Assembly: GCF_004792415.1 (NCBI RefSeq)
Contig: NZ_CP038853.1
Coordinates: forward strand, 3,968,001 to 4,032,000
Direction of reading: 5' to 3'
Length of the DNA stretch: 64,000 nucleotides
DNA from: Pantoea vagans
GTDB lineage: Bacteria; Pseudomonadota; Gammaproteobacteria; Enterobacterales; Enterobacteriaceae
Shown: positions 53,864-63,807 of the stretch, in pieces
Position numbering within the stretch: the stretch's first letter is position 1
How the letters are laid out: every line of letters starts with the position of its first letter
Position numbers and translations under genes: made by a program
Notes under the pieces: generated by a model
The model's input: the letters and a program-made list of their open reading frames with translations, nothing else
Told to the model about the DNA's origin: nothing
The model's database searches: none

Positions 53864-54226
53864 ATGAAAGAGCAAGAAAAGAACGAAATTAAACTTCTCA
53901 GCGATAAGCTGGACGCACTGAACCGCAAAGAGCCGCAGTTACTGGAATCGGGTGATGTCGAGAAACTGGGCGCATTGCTGAAAGAGAAAGAAGCGCTGGT
54001 CATTGAGATCGAGCGTCTGCGCGGTCAGCGGGTTGAAAAACTGAGTGCCGAAGCGCAGAAGCTGCAGAAGATGGGCTTCAGCCGCGAAATTACTAAAAAA
54101 GAGCAGGCAAATCTGGGTGCGCTGAAGAAAAGCGTGCGCGGCCTGGTGGTGGTGCATCCAATGACCGCGCTGGGACGTGAGATGGGTCTTAAAGCGATGA
54201 CGGGCTTCGCTAAAACCGCATTCTGA
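53864..54226 (+). CDS. yibL: ribosome-associated protein YibL (DUF2810)
   Basis: 120 residues, the E. coli YibL length. The ATG at 53864 gives the E. coli-type start [19 protein letters not shown]; codons further up (53834) are not supported. The first 75 residues form a charged coiled coil; the C-terminus [18 protein letters not shown] and [15 protein letters not shown] is the conserved block. E. coli YibL has been found with ribosomes; its role is unknown. It follows mtlR as in E. coli but behind a terminator. Confidence 0.92.
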   Translation: MKEQEKNEIKLLSDKLDALNRKEPQLLESGDVEKLGALLKEKEALVIEIERLRGQRVEKLSAEAQKLQKMGFSREITKKEQANLGALKKSVRGLVVVHPMTALGREMGLKAMTGFAKTAF

Positions 54227-54234
54227 CGGGTCGA

Positions 54235-55203
54235 TCAGGCAGCAGCCTGATCGACATCGGCTTTGCGTTCGCCGGCGGCGGCATAAACCTGCTCCGCCAG
54301 CGCATCCAGCAGTTCATAACGGCGGCGATACTCTGCCCGCTTCTTACTGGCAATCTCCTCCAGCGTTTTACGCGGCAGGCTCAGCGGCAGCGTAAACATC
54401 CCATCCCTGCGCGCTTCACCACTCAGCGACAGCCAGAATTCACTGTAGCTGGCAAAGAACTTATCCCCTTTGCTGTGGCGATAACGCAGGCTGCGGAATA
54501 CATGGGTCTCATCGCCTACTGCCTGAATACTTTCCACGCCGCACTGCTTCGCCACAATAAATACCGCTTCCATTAACAGGCGTTTCGGGAAGAGACCGTG
54601 AGCCGCTTTGGTCGCCTCGCGGATCATCTCATTATTAATATGTTTACGCGGCCCCTGTAATCCGCCAATTAATAAGGTGCGCTGGTTATTGTCGTTGAGA
54701 ATCGAAAAAGAAAGTGAAGCAATAATTTCGTCGTTATAACGTAATACCAGCGTCACTTCCCCTTCACGATCAAAATAACCGGAACTGCAGGAGAGTAAAA
54801 AAGCCTCGCCATTTTTTCCGGTCAGCGCGGCCAGCGGATTTTCTGAAGCGCTCTGCAGCAGCTGACGCAGCACAGGATTGTCGAGATTGTTCATCAGCGT
54901 GTAGTGGTCGAGAATCGCCTGCGCACGCGCAGCAATGCTCATGCCCGAACGCAGATAGGGCCGGTGCAGCTTGGCTGGCAGCAATCCCTGGGTGCTCATC
55001 AGCAACGGGAGTTGCGGCAGATGCGACAGCGCATCCAGATAATGCAGCGTGGTCAGCGGCGATATTAAGGTTCTTAACACAAATTTCAGACGAAAACGTT
55101 TACTGTTCCAGAGTTTATCCGGAATGTATTTGCCACTGATTAACTGGAAAAAAAGTGAAGCAGAGGATTCGGTCGTATTTTCGTGAGTAGTTATAATTGA
55201 CAT
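54235..55203 (-). CDS. VirK/YbjX family protein (DUF535)
   Basis: 322 residues from the ATG at 55203; a GTG four codons upstream is also open. The family includes Shigella VirK and Salmonella/E. coli YbjX, linked to virulence-factor localisation and resistance to cationic peptides, with no known reaction. Recognisable parts: FRLKFVLRTLISPLTTLHYL near the start, LRYNDEIIASLSFSIL, IGGLQGPRK and DETHVFRSLRYRHSKGDKFF. The C-terminus is charged and helical. The upstream region is AT-rich, and the gene is convergent with yibL with eight bases between stops. Confidence 0.85.
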   Translation of the reverse strand: MSIITTHENTTESSASLFFQLISGKYIPDKLWNSKRFRLKFVLRTLISPLTTLHYLDALSHLPQLPLLMSTQGLLPAKLHRPYLRSGMSIAARAQAILDHYTLMNNLDNPVLRQLLQSASENPLAALTGKNGEAFLLSCSSGYFDREGEVTLVLRYNDEIIASLSFSILNDNNQRTLLIGGLQGPRKHINNEMIREATKAAHGLFPKRLLMEAVFIVAKQCGVESIQAVGDETHVFRSLRYRHSKGDKFFASYSEFWLSLSGEARRDGMFTLPLSLPRKTLEEIASKKRAEYRRRYELLDALAEQVYAAAGERKADVDQAAA

Positions 55204-55344
55204 AGTCAGCGACACACAGTGAGTTAAGCAGGAATGTCACTGAACATAACATAGTCAATATCAACGAAAAGTTAATGTGGAATAACATTAAAACCGATAA
55301 TTGACGATTTTCATTTCATTTTGGCAATGCACAAAATAAGGACG

Positions 55345-55375
55345 AAAAAAACCGGCGAAATAGATTTCACCGGTT
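55345..55375 (-). terminator. terminator of sodA
   Basis: Minus strand: 11-bp stem AACCGGTGAAA / TTTCGCCGGTT with one G-U pair and a 4-base loop, then seven T, about 30 bases after the sodA stop. Confidence 0.9.
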
Positions 55376-55404
55376 TATCTTCATTACGTTTACGTTTGGT
55401 TAAC

Positions 55405-56022
55405 TTATTTAGCAGATGCGAAGCGGGCTGCCGCTTCGTCCCAGTTAACCACGTTCCAGAACGCTTTGATGTAGTCAGGGCGCTTGTTCTGATATTTCAG
55501 ATAGTAAGCGTGTTCCCACACATCCAGGCCGATGATCGGGAAGCCAGAAACGCCGGCAACCGCTTCACCCATCAGTGGGTTGTCCTGGTTTGCGGTTGAA
55601 ACCACAGCCAGTTTGTCGCCTTTCTTAACCAGCCATGCCCAGCCAGAACCGAAACGGGTGGCGGCAGCTTTCTCAAACTCTTCCTGGAATTTTTCCACGC
55701 TACCGAAATCTTTCTCGATAGCCGCTTTCAGGTCGCCCTGCAGCGTGGTGCCGGTTTTCAGGCCTTTCCAGAACAGGCTGTGGTTAGCGTGGCCGCCTGC
55801 GTTGTTACGCAGTGGGCCTTTTTTGTCTGCTGGCAGCTGATCCAGTTTGGTGATCAGCTCTTCTACCGGCAGATTAGCAAATTCAGTACCTTCCAGCGCC
55901 GCGTTCGCGTTGTTCACGTAGGTCTGGTGGTGTTTGGTGTGATGGATCTCCATCGTCTGCTTGTCGAAATGCGGTTCCAGTGCGTCGTATGCGTAAGGCA
56001 GGGATGGCAGTGAATAACTCAT
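55405..56022 (-). CDS. sodA: manganese superoxide dismutase SodA
   Basis: Cytoplasmic Mn enzyme that converts superoxide to hydrogen peroxide and oxygen. 205 residues, the E. coli length. Metal ligands are visible as His27 (MEIHHTKHH), His in NHSLFWKGL, and Asp and His in [16 protein letters not shown]. The Gly-Gly and Gln pattern GGHANHS and STANQDNPL mark the Mn rather than the Fe type. Start at 56022 ([17 protein letters not shown]) with GGAGAGGAAG upstream; a frame from 56037 includes that ribosome site. A TATAAT lies about 70 bases upstream. Confidence 0.98.
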   Translation of the reverse strand: MSYSLPSLPYAYDALEPHFDKQTMEIHHTKHHQTYVNNANAALEGTEFANLPVEELITKLDQLPADKKGPLRNNAGGHANHSLFWKGLKTGTTLQGDLKAAIEKDFGSVEKFQEEFEKAAATRFGSGWAWLVKKGDKLAVVSTANQDNPLMGEAVAGVSGFPIIGLDVWEHAYYLKYQNKRPDYIKAFWNVVNWDEAAARFASAK

Positions 56023-56089
56023 GTTCTTCCTCTCCATTTAGTGTGAGCAGCACGACGAATTCGGGACGTGCCGCGTAAGCAGTCGAATC

Positions 56090-56118
56090 ATTATAGTTAA
56101 ATTCATGTAGCGTAAAAG
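56090..56118 (-). promoter_or_regulatory. probable sodA promoter
   Basis: Minus strand TTTTAC, then about 17 bases, then TATAAT (56095-56090), followed by roughly 65 bases of leader. The region is AT-rich; Fur or SoxS sites are expected for sodA, but I could not place them with confidence. Confidence 0.5.
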
Positions 56119-56304
56119 GGTAATCAATGCCCTATTAACCATAAGGATTTGCGAAACCCGGCAAAAGCAACCCATTGTTTTTTCAGTGTGCTGCTGCTGA
56201 CTCAGCCTTTTCTGCCTCATCCGACAGCGCGCGCGGCGCGCTTAAGCCAGGGCAGCAGCAAGCACGCTGTCTGCCCGGATGCCGCGTCTGCCCTGCCCTG
56301 TGCC

Positions 56305-57645
56305 TTACTGACCCAGCTCGCGCAGTGAGTTGTCGAGTGCACCAACCAGCCAGTCGATGTCGCTTTCCTGGAAAGCCAATGGCGGACGCAGTTTCAGTAC
56401 ATTCCCATACGGGCCAGCGACAGATGTCAGCACACGATGTTCACGCAGCTTCTCGATCAGGTTCAGCGCCAGGGTTTTATCCGGCGTTTTGCTTTGACGA
56501 TCGGTGACCAGTTCAAAGCCGATAAACAGCCCGGCACCGCGCACGTCGCCCACGCACTCATAGCGATCCATCAGGGTGCGCAACTCAGCCAGCAGCTTCG
56601 CGCCGACCACACGGCTGTGTTCCTGTAATCCCTCTTCAGTGATCACGTTCAGCACCGCCTGCGCCGCCGCCATCGCCACTGGATTGCCACCAAAGGTATT
56701 GAAGTAGGGAATTGAGTCGCTGAAGGCGGCCAGTACGTCGCTTTTTGCCAGCAGCCCGGAAACCGGAATGCCATTGCCCATCGGCTTGCCGGTGGTAATC
56801 ACATCAGGCACCACATCGTGGCGGCCAAAGCCCCAGAACGCATCGCCGGTACGGCCAAAGCCAGGCTGGACTTCATCGGCAATAAAGATACCGCCGTTGG
56901 CATGCACCACTTCGACCGCTTTTTTCAGGAAGCCGCGCGGATTGGGCAGAACCCCGTCGGAGGAGAAGATCGAGTCTGCCAGGAAACCGGCAAATTTAAT
57001 GCCGTTCGCCGCCATATCATCAATCTGCTGCTGAATCTGGTCAGCGAACCAGTCGCCCAGGTCCAGTGCATCCACACGATACGCATCCGGTGGCATCACC
57101 AGCCGCGTGGTCGGTGCCAGCGGCTGTCCACTGCCCAGCGCCGGAGAAGCGCCGGAGGTCAGCTCACTGGTGCCGTGATAGGCCTCTTTACTGACGATAA
57201 TTCCGGTACCGCCGCTGAAAGCGCGCGCCACGCGGATCGCCAGGTCATTGGCTTCCGACCCGGTGCACATGTACATCGCGCGATCGATCGCCGCAGGCGC
57301 GGTCGCCAGCAGCGCTTCGCTGTAGTCGAGGATATTTTCATGCAGGTAACGGGTGTGGGTGTTCAGCATTTTCATCTGCTGCGTCACCGCCTCAATCACG
57401 GCCGGATGGCAATGGCCGATGCTCGCCACGTTGTTGTAGACGTCGAGATATTTATCGCCCGCCGCGTCCCACAGATATTGCCCTTCACCCCGCACCAGAT
57501 GAACCGGTTTGCGATAGAACAGGCGATAGGATTCGCCAAGCACTTTGCTGCGTTTATCGGTCAGTTTGCGCGTTTCGCTGTCGAGCGCATCGGCATGTTC
57601 GGCGCGGAAACTATTGGTATCCATAATGGTGGAACGCGTGGCCAT
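56305..57645 (-). CDS. class III PLP-dependent aminotransferase
   Basis: 446 residues of the aspartate-aminotransferase-family class III type. The PLP site is complete: GSEAN at 129-133 binds phosphate, Asp257 in IADEVQPGFGR holds the ring nitrogen and Lys287 in TTGKPMGNG forms the Schiff base. The closest groups I can name are AGXT2-like enzymes and the ethanolamine-phosphate phospho-lyase branch (EAYHGTS, FGGNPVAMAAA), so a transaminase of omega-amino or amino-alcohol compounds is likely but unproven. GGGAG five bases before the ATG supports the start. It is divergent from a DeoR-family regulator, 206 bases away, which probably controls it. Confidence 0.88.
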   Translation of the reverse strand: MATRSTIMDTNSFRAEHADALDSETRKLTDKRSKVLGESYRLFYRKPVHLVRGEGQYLWDAAGDKYLDVYNNVASIGHCHPAVIEAVTQQMKMLNTHTRYLHENILDYSEALLATAPAAIDRAMYMCTGSEANDLAIRVARAFSGGTGIIVSKEAYHGTSELTSGASPALGSGQPLAPTTRLVMPPDAYRVDALDLGDWFADQIQQQIDDMAANGIKFAGFLADSIFSSDGVLPNPRGFLKKAVEVVHANGGIFIADEVQPGFGRTGDAFWGFGRHDVVPDVITTGKPMGNGIPVSGLLAKSDVLAAFSDSIPYFNTFGGNPVAMAAAQAVLNVITEEGLQEHSRVVGAKLLAELRTLMDRYECVGDVRGAGLFIGFELVTDRQSKTPDKTLALNLIEKLREHRVLTSVAGPYGNVLKLRPPLAFQESDIDWLVGALDNSLRELGQ

Positions 57646-57720
57646 AATGACTCCCGTGACAAGGATGAAGGAGGAAGAGCTGACCCCTGTATCATGCCTG
57701 CCTGAATCTAAAATGCAACC

Positions 57721-57745
57721 AAATACACAAATACAATAAAATACA
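57721..57745. promoter_or_regulatory. three AAATACA repeats in divergent promoter
   Basis: AAATACA occurs at 57721-57727, 57729-57735 and 57739-57745, spaced 8 and 10 bases apart, between the aminotransferase and the DeoR-family regulator. Clustered direct repeats next to the regulator's own gene suggest its operator; binding is inferred. Confidence 0.5.
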
Positions 57746-57851
57746 CATGACGCGGGCCGATCCCCGCGCTAAGCTTGCCTCTGATTCAGACGGCATCTTT
57801 CGCGTCAGTGGCGTATCATCCGTGCTCTTCGCGCTTTATAAGGAAACCGCT

Positions 57852-58628
57852 ATGCTGCAGGAAACGCGCCTTCATCGCATCCGTGCCTTACTGACCCGGC
57901 TTAATCAGGTCAGTACCGAACGCATCATCAGGGAGCTGGGAGTGTCTCGCGAAACCGCGCGCCGCGATATCATTGAGCTGGAAGCGCAGGGTCTGGCGCG
58001 CCGCGTTCACGGTGGCCTGGTAGCGATTGAAACGGCGGCTGAACCGCCGCTGACACAACGCCGCAGCACGCAGACCCGCGAGAAGCGCGCCATCGCCCGC
58101 GCCGCTGCACAGTTGCTGCAGCCGGGACAGACGCTGTTTCTGGATGCGGGCAGCACTACTACCCTGCTGGCAGAGGAGCTGCACGCCCTTTCCGGCCTGA
58201 CGATAGTGACTAATAGCCTGCAGGCCGCGCTGGCGCTGAGCGCCGGAGAAGAAGATCGGCCGCTGAATAACCAGATTATTTTGCTGGGCGGGATGATGTC
58301 AGCGGGTGCGCAACAGACGCGCGGCGAAATCACCGTAGGTGAGATCGTCCGCTATCGCGCCGACGTCGCGCTGCTGTCGCCGGTCGGTATTGAGGCGAAT
58401 CGCGGTGCCAGCAGTTTTCATCCGCACGAAGCGGCCATTGCCAGAGCGATGGTGCAGCAGTCTGCAGCCTGCTATCTGCTGGCCGATCACACCAAACTGG
58501 GCGTGGTCAGCCGCACGGTTTACGCGCCGCCGCAGGCGATCACCATGCTGATTACCGACAGCGGCGGCGACAACGGTGCCGCCCTTGAAGCATTGCAGCA
58601 GATGCTGCCAGAGGTGATGGTGGTTTAA
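57852..58628 (+). CDS. DeoR/GlpR-family transcriptional regulator
   Basis: 258 residues from the ATG at 57852, with AAGGA upstream; a frame open from 57747 adds 35 unlikely residues. The N-terminal winged helix carries the DeoR signature ([32 protein letters not shown]), and the C-terminal sugar-isomerase-like sensor domain has LDAGSTT and TNS as ligand-loop motifs and DHTKLG near the end. Members usually sense sugar phosphates or related phosphorylated compounds. The divergent aminotransferase is the likely target. Its stop overlaps the convergent fdhD stop by four bases. Confidence 0.9.
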   Translation: MLQETRLHRIRALLTRLNQVSTERIIRELGVSRETARRDIIELEAQGLARRVHGGLVAIETAAEPPLTQRRSTQTREKRAIARAAAQLLQPGQTLFLDAGSTTTLLAEELHALSGLTIVTNSLQAALALSAGEEDRPLNNQIILLGGMMSAGAQQTRGEITVGEIVRYRADVALLSPVGIEANRGASSFHPHEAAIARAMVQQSAACYLLADHTKLGVVSRTVYAPPQAITMLITDSGGDNGAALEALQQMLPEVMVV

Positions 58629-59449
58629 CGCAGCCGCTGAGGATGGCTGTAGACCGTGGCGCGGCCTGGTTTACTGAAGCCGACCAGCGTCAGATTGCAG
58701 CGCTCAGCCACCTCAACCGCCAGGCGGGTCGCGGCTGAAACCGCGAACAGGATCTCGACGCCGCACATGGCGGACTTCTGCACCATTTCATAGCTGGCGC
58801 GGCTGGAAACCAGCACCGCGCCCGGTCCCCACTCAGCCTGACTGCGATAGCCCAGCAGCTTATCCAGCGCCACATGGCGACCCACATCTTCACAGCCCCC
58901 GGCCAGCTGACCGTCGGGCTGGATCCACGCGGCCGCATGGGTGCAGCCGGTTTTCTGTCCGACCGGCTGATAATCTTTCAGCTGGCCCAGCGCCCGATCC
59001 AGTTGCTCCAGCGCGAAGGTCTGGGTAAACGGCAGCGGAGAGAGTGGCTTGCCAATCTGATCCAGCTGTTCAACGCCACACACGCCGCAGCCGGTCCGGC
59101 CTGCCAGCGCGCGACGCTGCGCTTTCAGCGCCATAAAACGGCGGCTGGAAAGCTCAATCTGAACCTCAATGCCGTCACAGCCCGGCACGATGTCCATGCC
59201 GAAAATGTCGCCCGGCGCATCGATAATGCCCTCTGACAGCGAGAAGCCCAGTGCAAACGCCTCCAGATCTTTGGGCGTAGTCATCATCACCACGTGCGAA
59301 ATGCCGTTATAGACCAGCGCCACCGGTACTTCATCCGCCAGCCAGTCATCCTGCGCATCGGTCAGGTCTTTACGCTGCCACACCTGCGTCCTGCTGACGC
59401 CGGCCTGAATTGTTAAATCTTCACCTGAGTCAGGCTGGATAGCTTTCAA
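58625..59449 (-). CDS. fdhD: formate dehydrogenase sulfurtransferase FdhD
   Basis: Transfers sulfur from IscS to the molybdenum cofactor (bis-MGD) before its insertion into formate dehydrogenase; without it the enzyme is inactive. 274 residues. The two essential cysteines are in the loop CGVC (121-124), and the GDP/MGD-binding stretch [15 protein letters not shown] is intact. It is divergent from fdoG as in E. coli, about 395 bases away, consistent with its service to the adjoining enzyme. Confidence 0.97.
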   Translation of the reverse strand: MKAIQPDSGEDLTIQAGVSRTQVWQRKDLTDAQDDWLADEVPVALVYNGISHVVMMTTPKDLEAFALGFSLSEGIIDAPGDIFGMDIVPGCDGIEVQIELSSRRFMALKAQRRALAGRTGCGVCGVEQLDQIGKPLSPLPFTQTFALEQLDRALGQLKDYQPVGQKTGCTHAAAWIQPDGQLAGGCEDVGRHVALDKLLGYRSQAEWGPGAVLVSSRASYEMVQKSAMCGVEILFAVSAATRLAVEVAERCNLTLVGFSKPGRATVYSHPQRLR

Positions 59450-59844
59450 AAGAAGTGACCTGTTGTTAATAAATTATGTAATTCAGTGCCCGGATCGGCA
59501 GAGCACTGACGCGCTCTGATTCTGCCTTTTAGCCCCATTCAGCGCAAATAAACAGCGGGGCAATTCATGCGGTTTTCTCCCCCAAAAGGCGTAGCCGCGC
59601 CTGCTGGCGGACACAATGCGAATAGTTCTCTTTTACGCGTTAACATCAGTAAGCATAAAACAACAGTAATTATCTGTGCCGTCTGAAAATCTGCTTGCAG
59701 CACAAATTCACCACCGAGGATTTTTAACAAAATTGAGAAAAAGAATTACTAATGACTAACGTGTTGACCCTGGTCAACTTACAGTCAACCAGGACTGCTA
59801 TTTTGCAAGGCTTCGCAATGGAGCCAATAAAGAAGAACGATCAA
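59450..59844. promoter_or_regulatory. divergent region fdhD / fdoG
   Basis: 395 bases with no separate gene. Near the fdoG start lies a palindrome, GTTGACC-CT-GGTCAAC (59763-59778), followed by a smaller AGTC / GACT pair with the same TCAACCAGG phrase. A frame upstream of fdoG (from 59752) is open through it, but the conserved start is at 59845, so the palindrome is more likely a regulatory site. The left half is AT-rich and should hold the promoters. Confidence 0.5.
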
Positions 59845-62800
59845 ATGCAGATTAACAGACGGAGTTTTTTCAAAATCTGTGCTGGCGGGCTGGCGGGCAC
59901 CAGCGCGGCATTACTCGGTTTTGCCCCCACCACAGCGTTAGCCAGCGTCAGAGAATTCAAACTCATTCGTGCCAGAGAAACACGCAATAACTGCACCTAC
60001 TGTTCAGTCGGTTGCGGCATGCTGATCTACAGCCTGGGCGATGGCGCAAAAAATGCCCGTGCCTCGATTTACCATATCGAAGGCGATCCTGACCATCCGG
60101 TCAGTCGCGGATCGCTCTGCCCGAAAGGCGCAGGTGTGCTCGACTTTATTCACAGCGAACAGCGCCTGAAATACCCGGAATACCGCGCTCCGGGTTCCGA
60201 TAAATGGCAGCGCATCAGCTGGGATGAGGCGTTTGACCGCATTGCCCGTCTGATGAAGCAGGATCGCGATGCTCATTTCCAGACCACCAACGCGGCTGGC
60301 GTGACGGTGAACCGCTGGCCGACCACGTCGATGCTCTGCTCCTCCGCCGCCAGTAATGAAACCGGTCTGCTCGATCAGAAGTTTGCCCGCGCGCTGGGTA
60401 TTCTGGCGCTGGAAAACCAGGCGCGCCTGTGTCACGGCCCGACCGTAGCGGCGCTGGCCCCGAGCTTTGGACGCGGTGCGATGACCAACAACTGGAATGA
60501 CATCAAAAATGCCAACGTGGTGATGATCATGGGCGGCAACCCCGCCGAGGCGCATCCGGTTGGCTTTAAATGGGTGATTGAAGCCAAAACCCATAACAAT
60601 GCGCAGGTTATCGTGGTCGATCCGCGCTTTAACCGATCTGCAGCGGTCGCCGACTTCTATGCCCCCCTGCGTGCAGGCAGCGACGTGGTGTTCCTGATGG
60701 GGGTGATCAACTATCTGCTGCAGCACAATCAGATTCAGCAGGAGTATGTTCGCGCCTTCACCAATGCCGCCCTGATTGTCAGCGAAGGCTTCAGCTTCAG
60801 CGACGGTTTGTTCAGCGGCTACGATGCGAAAACCCGTCAGTACGATCGCCAGAGCTGGCACTATGAGCTGGATGAAAACGGCCATGCGCGACGCGATGAG
60901 AGCTTCAGCCATCCACGCTGTGTACTGAACCTGCTGAAAACCCACGCCAGCCGTTACACCCCGGAAATGGTGACGCGGATGTGCGGCACTTCGCAGGATG
61001 CCTTTATTACGGTGTGCGAGCAGCTCGCCTCTACCTGCGTGCCCAATCGCACCGCAACCATCCTCTATGCGCTGGGCTGGACCCACCACACCAACGGTTC
61101 GCAGATTATCCGCACGGCGGCGATGATCCAGCTGCTGCTGGGCAACATCGGTATGCCAGGTGGCGGTATCAATGCGCTGCGCGGTCACTCCAACGTGCAG
61201 GGTTACACCGACCTCGGCCTGCTGGCGCAGAGCCTGCCGGGCTATCTGCCGCTGCCGTCCGAGAAGATGACCACGCTGGCGACTTACCTGCAACAGGCCA
61301 CGCCGGTGGCGGCGCTGCCGGACCAGGTCAACTACTGGCAGAACACCGACAAGTTTTTCGTCAGCCTGATGAAGAGTTTCTACGGTGATAACGCCACGGC
61401 GGAGAATCAGTGGGGCTACGACTGGCTGCCAAAGTGGGACAAGGCTTACGACTGCATGGCGCAGGCGGAGATGATGGAGCAGGGCGCGCTCAACGGCTGC
61501 CTGATTCAGGGCTTCAACCTGCTGGCCGCCTTCCCGGACAAAAACAAAGCCGTTCGGTCCCTTTCGCGCCTCAAATATATGGTGGTGATCGATCCGCTGC
61601 GCACGGAAACCGCCAGCTTCTGGCAGCATCATGACGAATTCAATGACGTCGATCCGTCGACTATCCAGACCGAAGTGTTCCGCCTGCCCTCCTCCTGCTT
61701 CGCCGAAGAGTCGGGTTCGGTGGCGAACTCGTCGCGCTGGCTGCAGTGGCACTGGGCAGCCGCCGAGCCACCAGCTGAAGCGCTGCACGACGGTAAAATC
61801 CTCGGCAACCTGTTTATGCGCCTGCGCGCGCTCTACCGCCTGGAAGGCGGTGCAGCCCCTGAGCCGCTGATGGCGATGCGCTGGGACTACCACGACCCGT
61901 TCAATCCTGAGCCGGAAGAGGTGGCGAAGGAGAACAACGGGCAGGCGCTGGCCGACATTTATGACGCCAGCGGCAAACTGCTGCTGAAAAAAGGTCAGCA
62001 GCTCAACGGCTTCTCTGAGCTGCGTAACGATGGCACCACCGCCAGTTCCTGCTGGATCTACAGCGGCAGCTGGACGCCGGAAGGCAACCAGATGGCACGA
62101 CGCGACAACGCCGATCCGTCGGGACTGGGGGCGGTCTCAGGCTGGGCCTGGGCCTGGCCCGCTAACCGCCGCATTCTTTATAACCGCGCCTCCGCGGATG
62201 CACAGGGTAAAGCCTGGGATCCGCAGCGCCGCCTGATTGAGTGGGATGGCACACGCTGGCACGGCATCGACGTACCGGATTACCCGGTGACGCTGTCGCC
62301 GCAGAAGCAGGCTGGTCCGTTTATCATGCAGCCCGATGGTCTCGGCCACCTGTTTGCACTCGATAAAATGGCCGACGGCCCGTTCCCGGAGCATTACGAA
62401 CCGATGGAAAGCCCGCTCGCCGACAACCCCCTGCATCCGCAGCAGCGTCACAGTCCGGTGGTCCGTCTGTTCAGCAGCGACGCCGCGCAGCTGGGTGAGG
62501 CCGCCGACTATCCCTGCGTCGCCACCACCTACTCCATCACCGAACTGTTCCGCCACTGGACCAAGCATGCCCTGCTGAATGCAATCGCGCAGCCGGAGCA
62601 GTTTGTCGAGCTCGGCACTGAGCTGGCAGAGGAGAAAGGCATACAGGCCGGAGACAGCGTCAAAGTCACGTCACGTCGTGGCTATATCAAAGCCAAAGCG
62701 GTGGTCACACGCCGTCTGCAGCGTCTGATGATTGACGGCAGGCCGGTTGATACCGTGGGCATTCCCTGTCACTGGGGCTTTGAAGGCACCACGCGTAAAG

Positions 62801-62895
62801 GCTTCCTCGCCAATACGCTGACGCCTTCGGTTGGCGACGCCAACTCGCAGACCCCGGAGTACAAGGGATTTTTAGTGAAAGTGGAAAAAGCGTAA
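59845..62895 (+). CDS. fdoG: formate dehydrogenase-O alpha subunit, Cys type (FdoG)
   Basis: Periplasmic molybdoenzyme subunit that oxidises formate to CO2 and passes electrons to FdoH and FdoI. 1016 residues, as in E. coli. The start at 59845 gives MQINRRSFFKICAGG with the twin-arginine export motif. A [4Fe-4S] motif follows (CTYCSVGCG ... LCPKGAG). At the active site E. coli FdoG reads QARVUHGPT with Sec196 (UGA); here the codon at 60430-60432 is TGT and the stretch reads QARLCHGPT, Cys196. The neighbouring His and the later Arg of family members are kept. Cys-type enzymes are usually slower but need no selenium. The tail TPEYKGFLVKVEKA matches E. coli. Confidence 0.96.
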   Translation: MQINRRSFFKICAGGLAGTSAALLGFAPTTALASVREFKLIRARETRNNCTYCSVGCGMLIYSLGDGAKNARASIYHIEGDPDHPVSRGSLCPKGAGVLDFIHSEQRLKYPEYRAPGSDKWQRISWDEAFDRIARLMKQDRDAHFQTTNAAGVTVNRWPTTSMLCSSAASNETGLLDQKFARALGILALENQARLCHGPTVAALAPSFGRGAMTNNWNDIKNANVVMIMGGNPAEAHPVGFKWVIEAKTHNNAQVIVVDPRFNRSAAVADFYAPLRAGSDVVFLMGVINYLLQHNQIQQEYVRAFTNAALIVSEGFSFSDGLFSGYDAKTRQYDRQSWHYELDENGHARRDESFSHPRCVLNLLKTHASRYTPEMVTRMCGTSQDAFITVCEQLASTCVPNRTATILYALGWTHHTNGSQIIRTAAMIQLLLGNIGMPGGGINALRGHSNVQGYTDLGLLAQSLPGYLPLPSEKMTTLATYLQQATPVAALPDQVNYWQNTDKFFVSLMKSFYGDNATAENQWGYDWLPKWDKAYDCMAQAEMMEQGALNGCLIQGFNLLAAFPDKNKAVRSLSRLKYMVVIDPLRTETASFWQHHDEFNDVDPSTIQTEVFRLPSSCFAEESGSVANSSRWLQWHWAAAEPPAEALHDGKILGNLFMRLRALYRLEGGAAPEPLMAMRWDYHDPFNPEPEEVAKENNGQALADIYDASGKLLLKKGQQLNGFSELRNDGTTASSCWIYSGSWTPEGNQMARRDNADPSGLGAVSGWAWAWPANRRILYNRASADAQGKAWDPQRRLIEWDGTRWHGIDVPDYPVTLSPQKQAGPFIMQPDGLGHLFALDKMADGPFPEHYEPMESPLADNPLHPQQRHSPVVRLFSSDAAQLGEAADYPCVATTYSITELFRHWTKHALLNAIAQPEQFVELGTELAEEKGIQAGDSVKVTSRRGYIKAKAVVTRRLQRLMIDGRPVDTVGIPCHWGFEGTTRKGFLANTLTPSVGDANSQTPEYKGFLVKVEKA

Positions 62896-62907
62896 CGGCA
62901 GATGACT

Positions 62908-63807
62908 ATGGCTTATCAATCACAAGATATTATCCGTCGCTCTGCGACCAATGGCTTTACCCCGCCGCCGCAGGCGCGCGATCACCAGCGCGAAGTGGCG
63001 AAACTTATCGACGTCACCACCTGTATCGGCTGCAAAGGCTGCCAGGTCGCCTGCTCTGAGTGGAACGACATCCGCGATGAAGTCGGCCACAACATCGGGG
63101 TTTATGACAATCCTACCGATCTGACCGCCAAATCCTGGACGGTGATGCGCTTTTCCGAAGTTGAAGAGAACGGCAAGCTGGCCTGGCTGATTCGCAAAGA
63201 TGGCTGCATGCACTGCGCCGATCCCGGCTGCCTGAAAGCCTGTCCGTCGGCAGGTGCCATCATTCAGTATGCCAACGGCATCGTCGATTTTCAGTCGGAG
63301 CAGTGCATCGGCTGCGGCTACTGCATCGCAGGCTGCCCGTTCAACGTGCCACGACTCAATAAAGAGGATAACCGCGCCTACAAATGCACCCTGTGCGTGG
63401 ATCGCGTCAGCGTCGGCCAGGAACCCGCCTGTGTGAAGACCTGCCCGACCGGTGCCATTCATTTCGGCAGCAAAAGCGACATGCTGACGCTGGCGGAGGA
63501 ACGGGTGGCGGAGCTGAAGTCACGCGGGTTTGCGCAGGCTGGCCTCTACAACCCGGAAGGCGTGGGCGGCACCCACGTGATGTATGTGCTGCATCATGCG
63601 GACAAGCCTCAGCTCTATCACGGCCTGCCTGCGAATCCGGGCATCAGCCCGACCGTGACCTTCTGGAAGGGGATCTGGAAACCGCTGGCAGCGGTCGGTT
63701 TTGCCGCCACGTTTGCCGCCTCAATCTTCCACTATGTTGGCGTTGGCCCGAATCGCGTCACTGAAGAGCACGACGACAACGACGATCAGCCTGAGGAGCA
63801 TCAATAA
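62908..63807 (+). CDS. fdoH: formate dehydrogenase-O iron-sulfur subunit FdoH
   Basis: Membrane-anchored ferredoxin-like subunit of 299 residues carrying electrons from FdoG to cytochrome FdoI. Four [4Fe-4S] cysteine sets can be read: [35 protein letters not shown] and CTLCVDR with CVKTC. A C-terminal helix (about 255-280, [18 protein letters not shown]) anchors it. I take the second ATG (62908, [16 protein letters not shown]), which matches E. coli; an ATG two codons earlier is possible. Its stop overlaps the fdoI start by one base (TAATG). Confidence 0.97.
   Translation: MAYQSQDIIRRSATNGFTPPPQARDHQREVAKLIDVTTCIGCKGCQVACSEWNDIRDEVGHNIGVYDNPTDLTAKSWTVMRFSEVEENGKLAWLIRKDGCMHCADPGCLKACPSAGAIIQYANGIVDFQSEQCIGCGYCIAGCPFNVPRLNKEDNRAYKCTLCVDRVSVGQEPACVKTCPTGAIHFGSKSDMLTLAEERVAELKSRGFAQAGLYNPEGVGGTHVMYVLHHADKPQLYHGLPANPGISPTVTFWKGIWKPLAAVGFAATFAASIFHYVGVGPNRVTEEHDDNDDQPEEHQ

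Noticed and set aside
60004..61893. Long minus-strand frame of 629 codons opposite fdoG
   Set aside because: Antisense to a well-conserved gene, rich in Arg/His/Gln as expected of a shadow of GC-rich coding sequence; no family resemblance.
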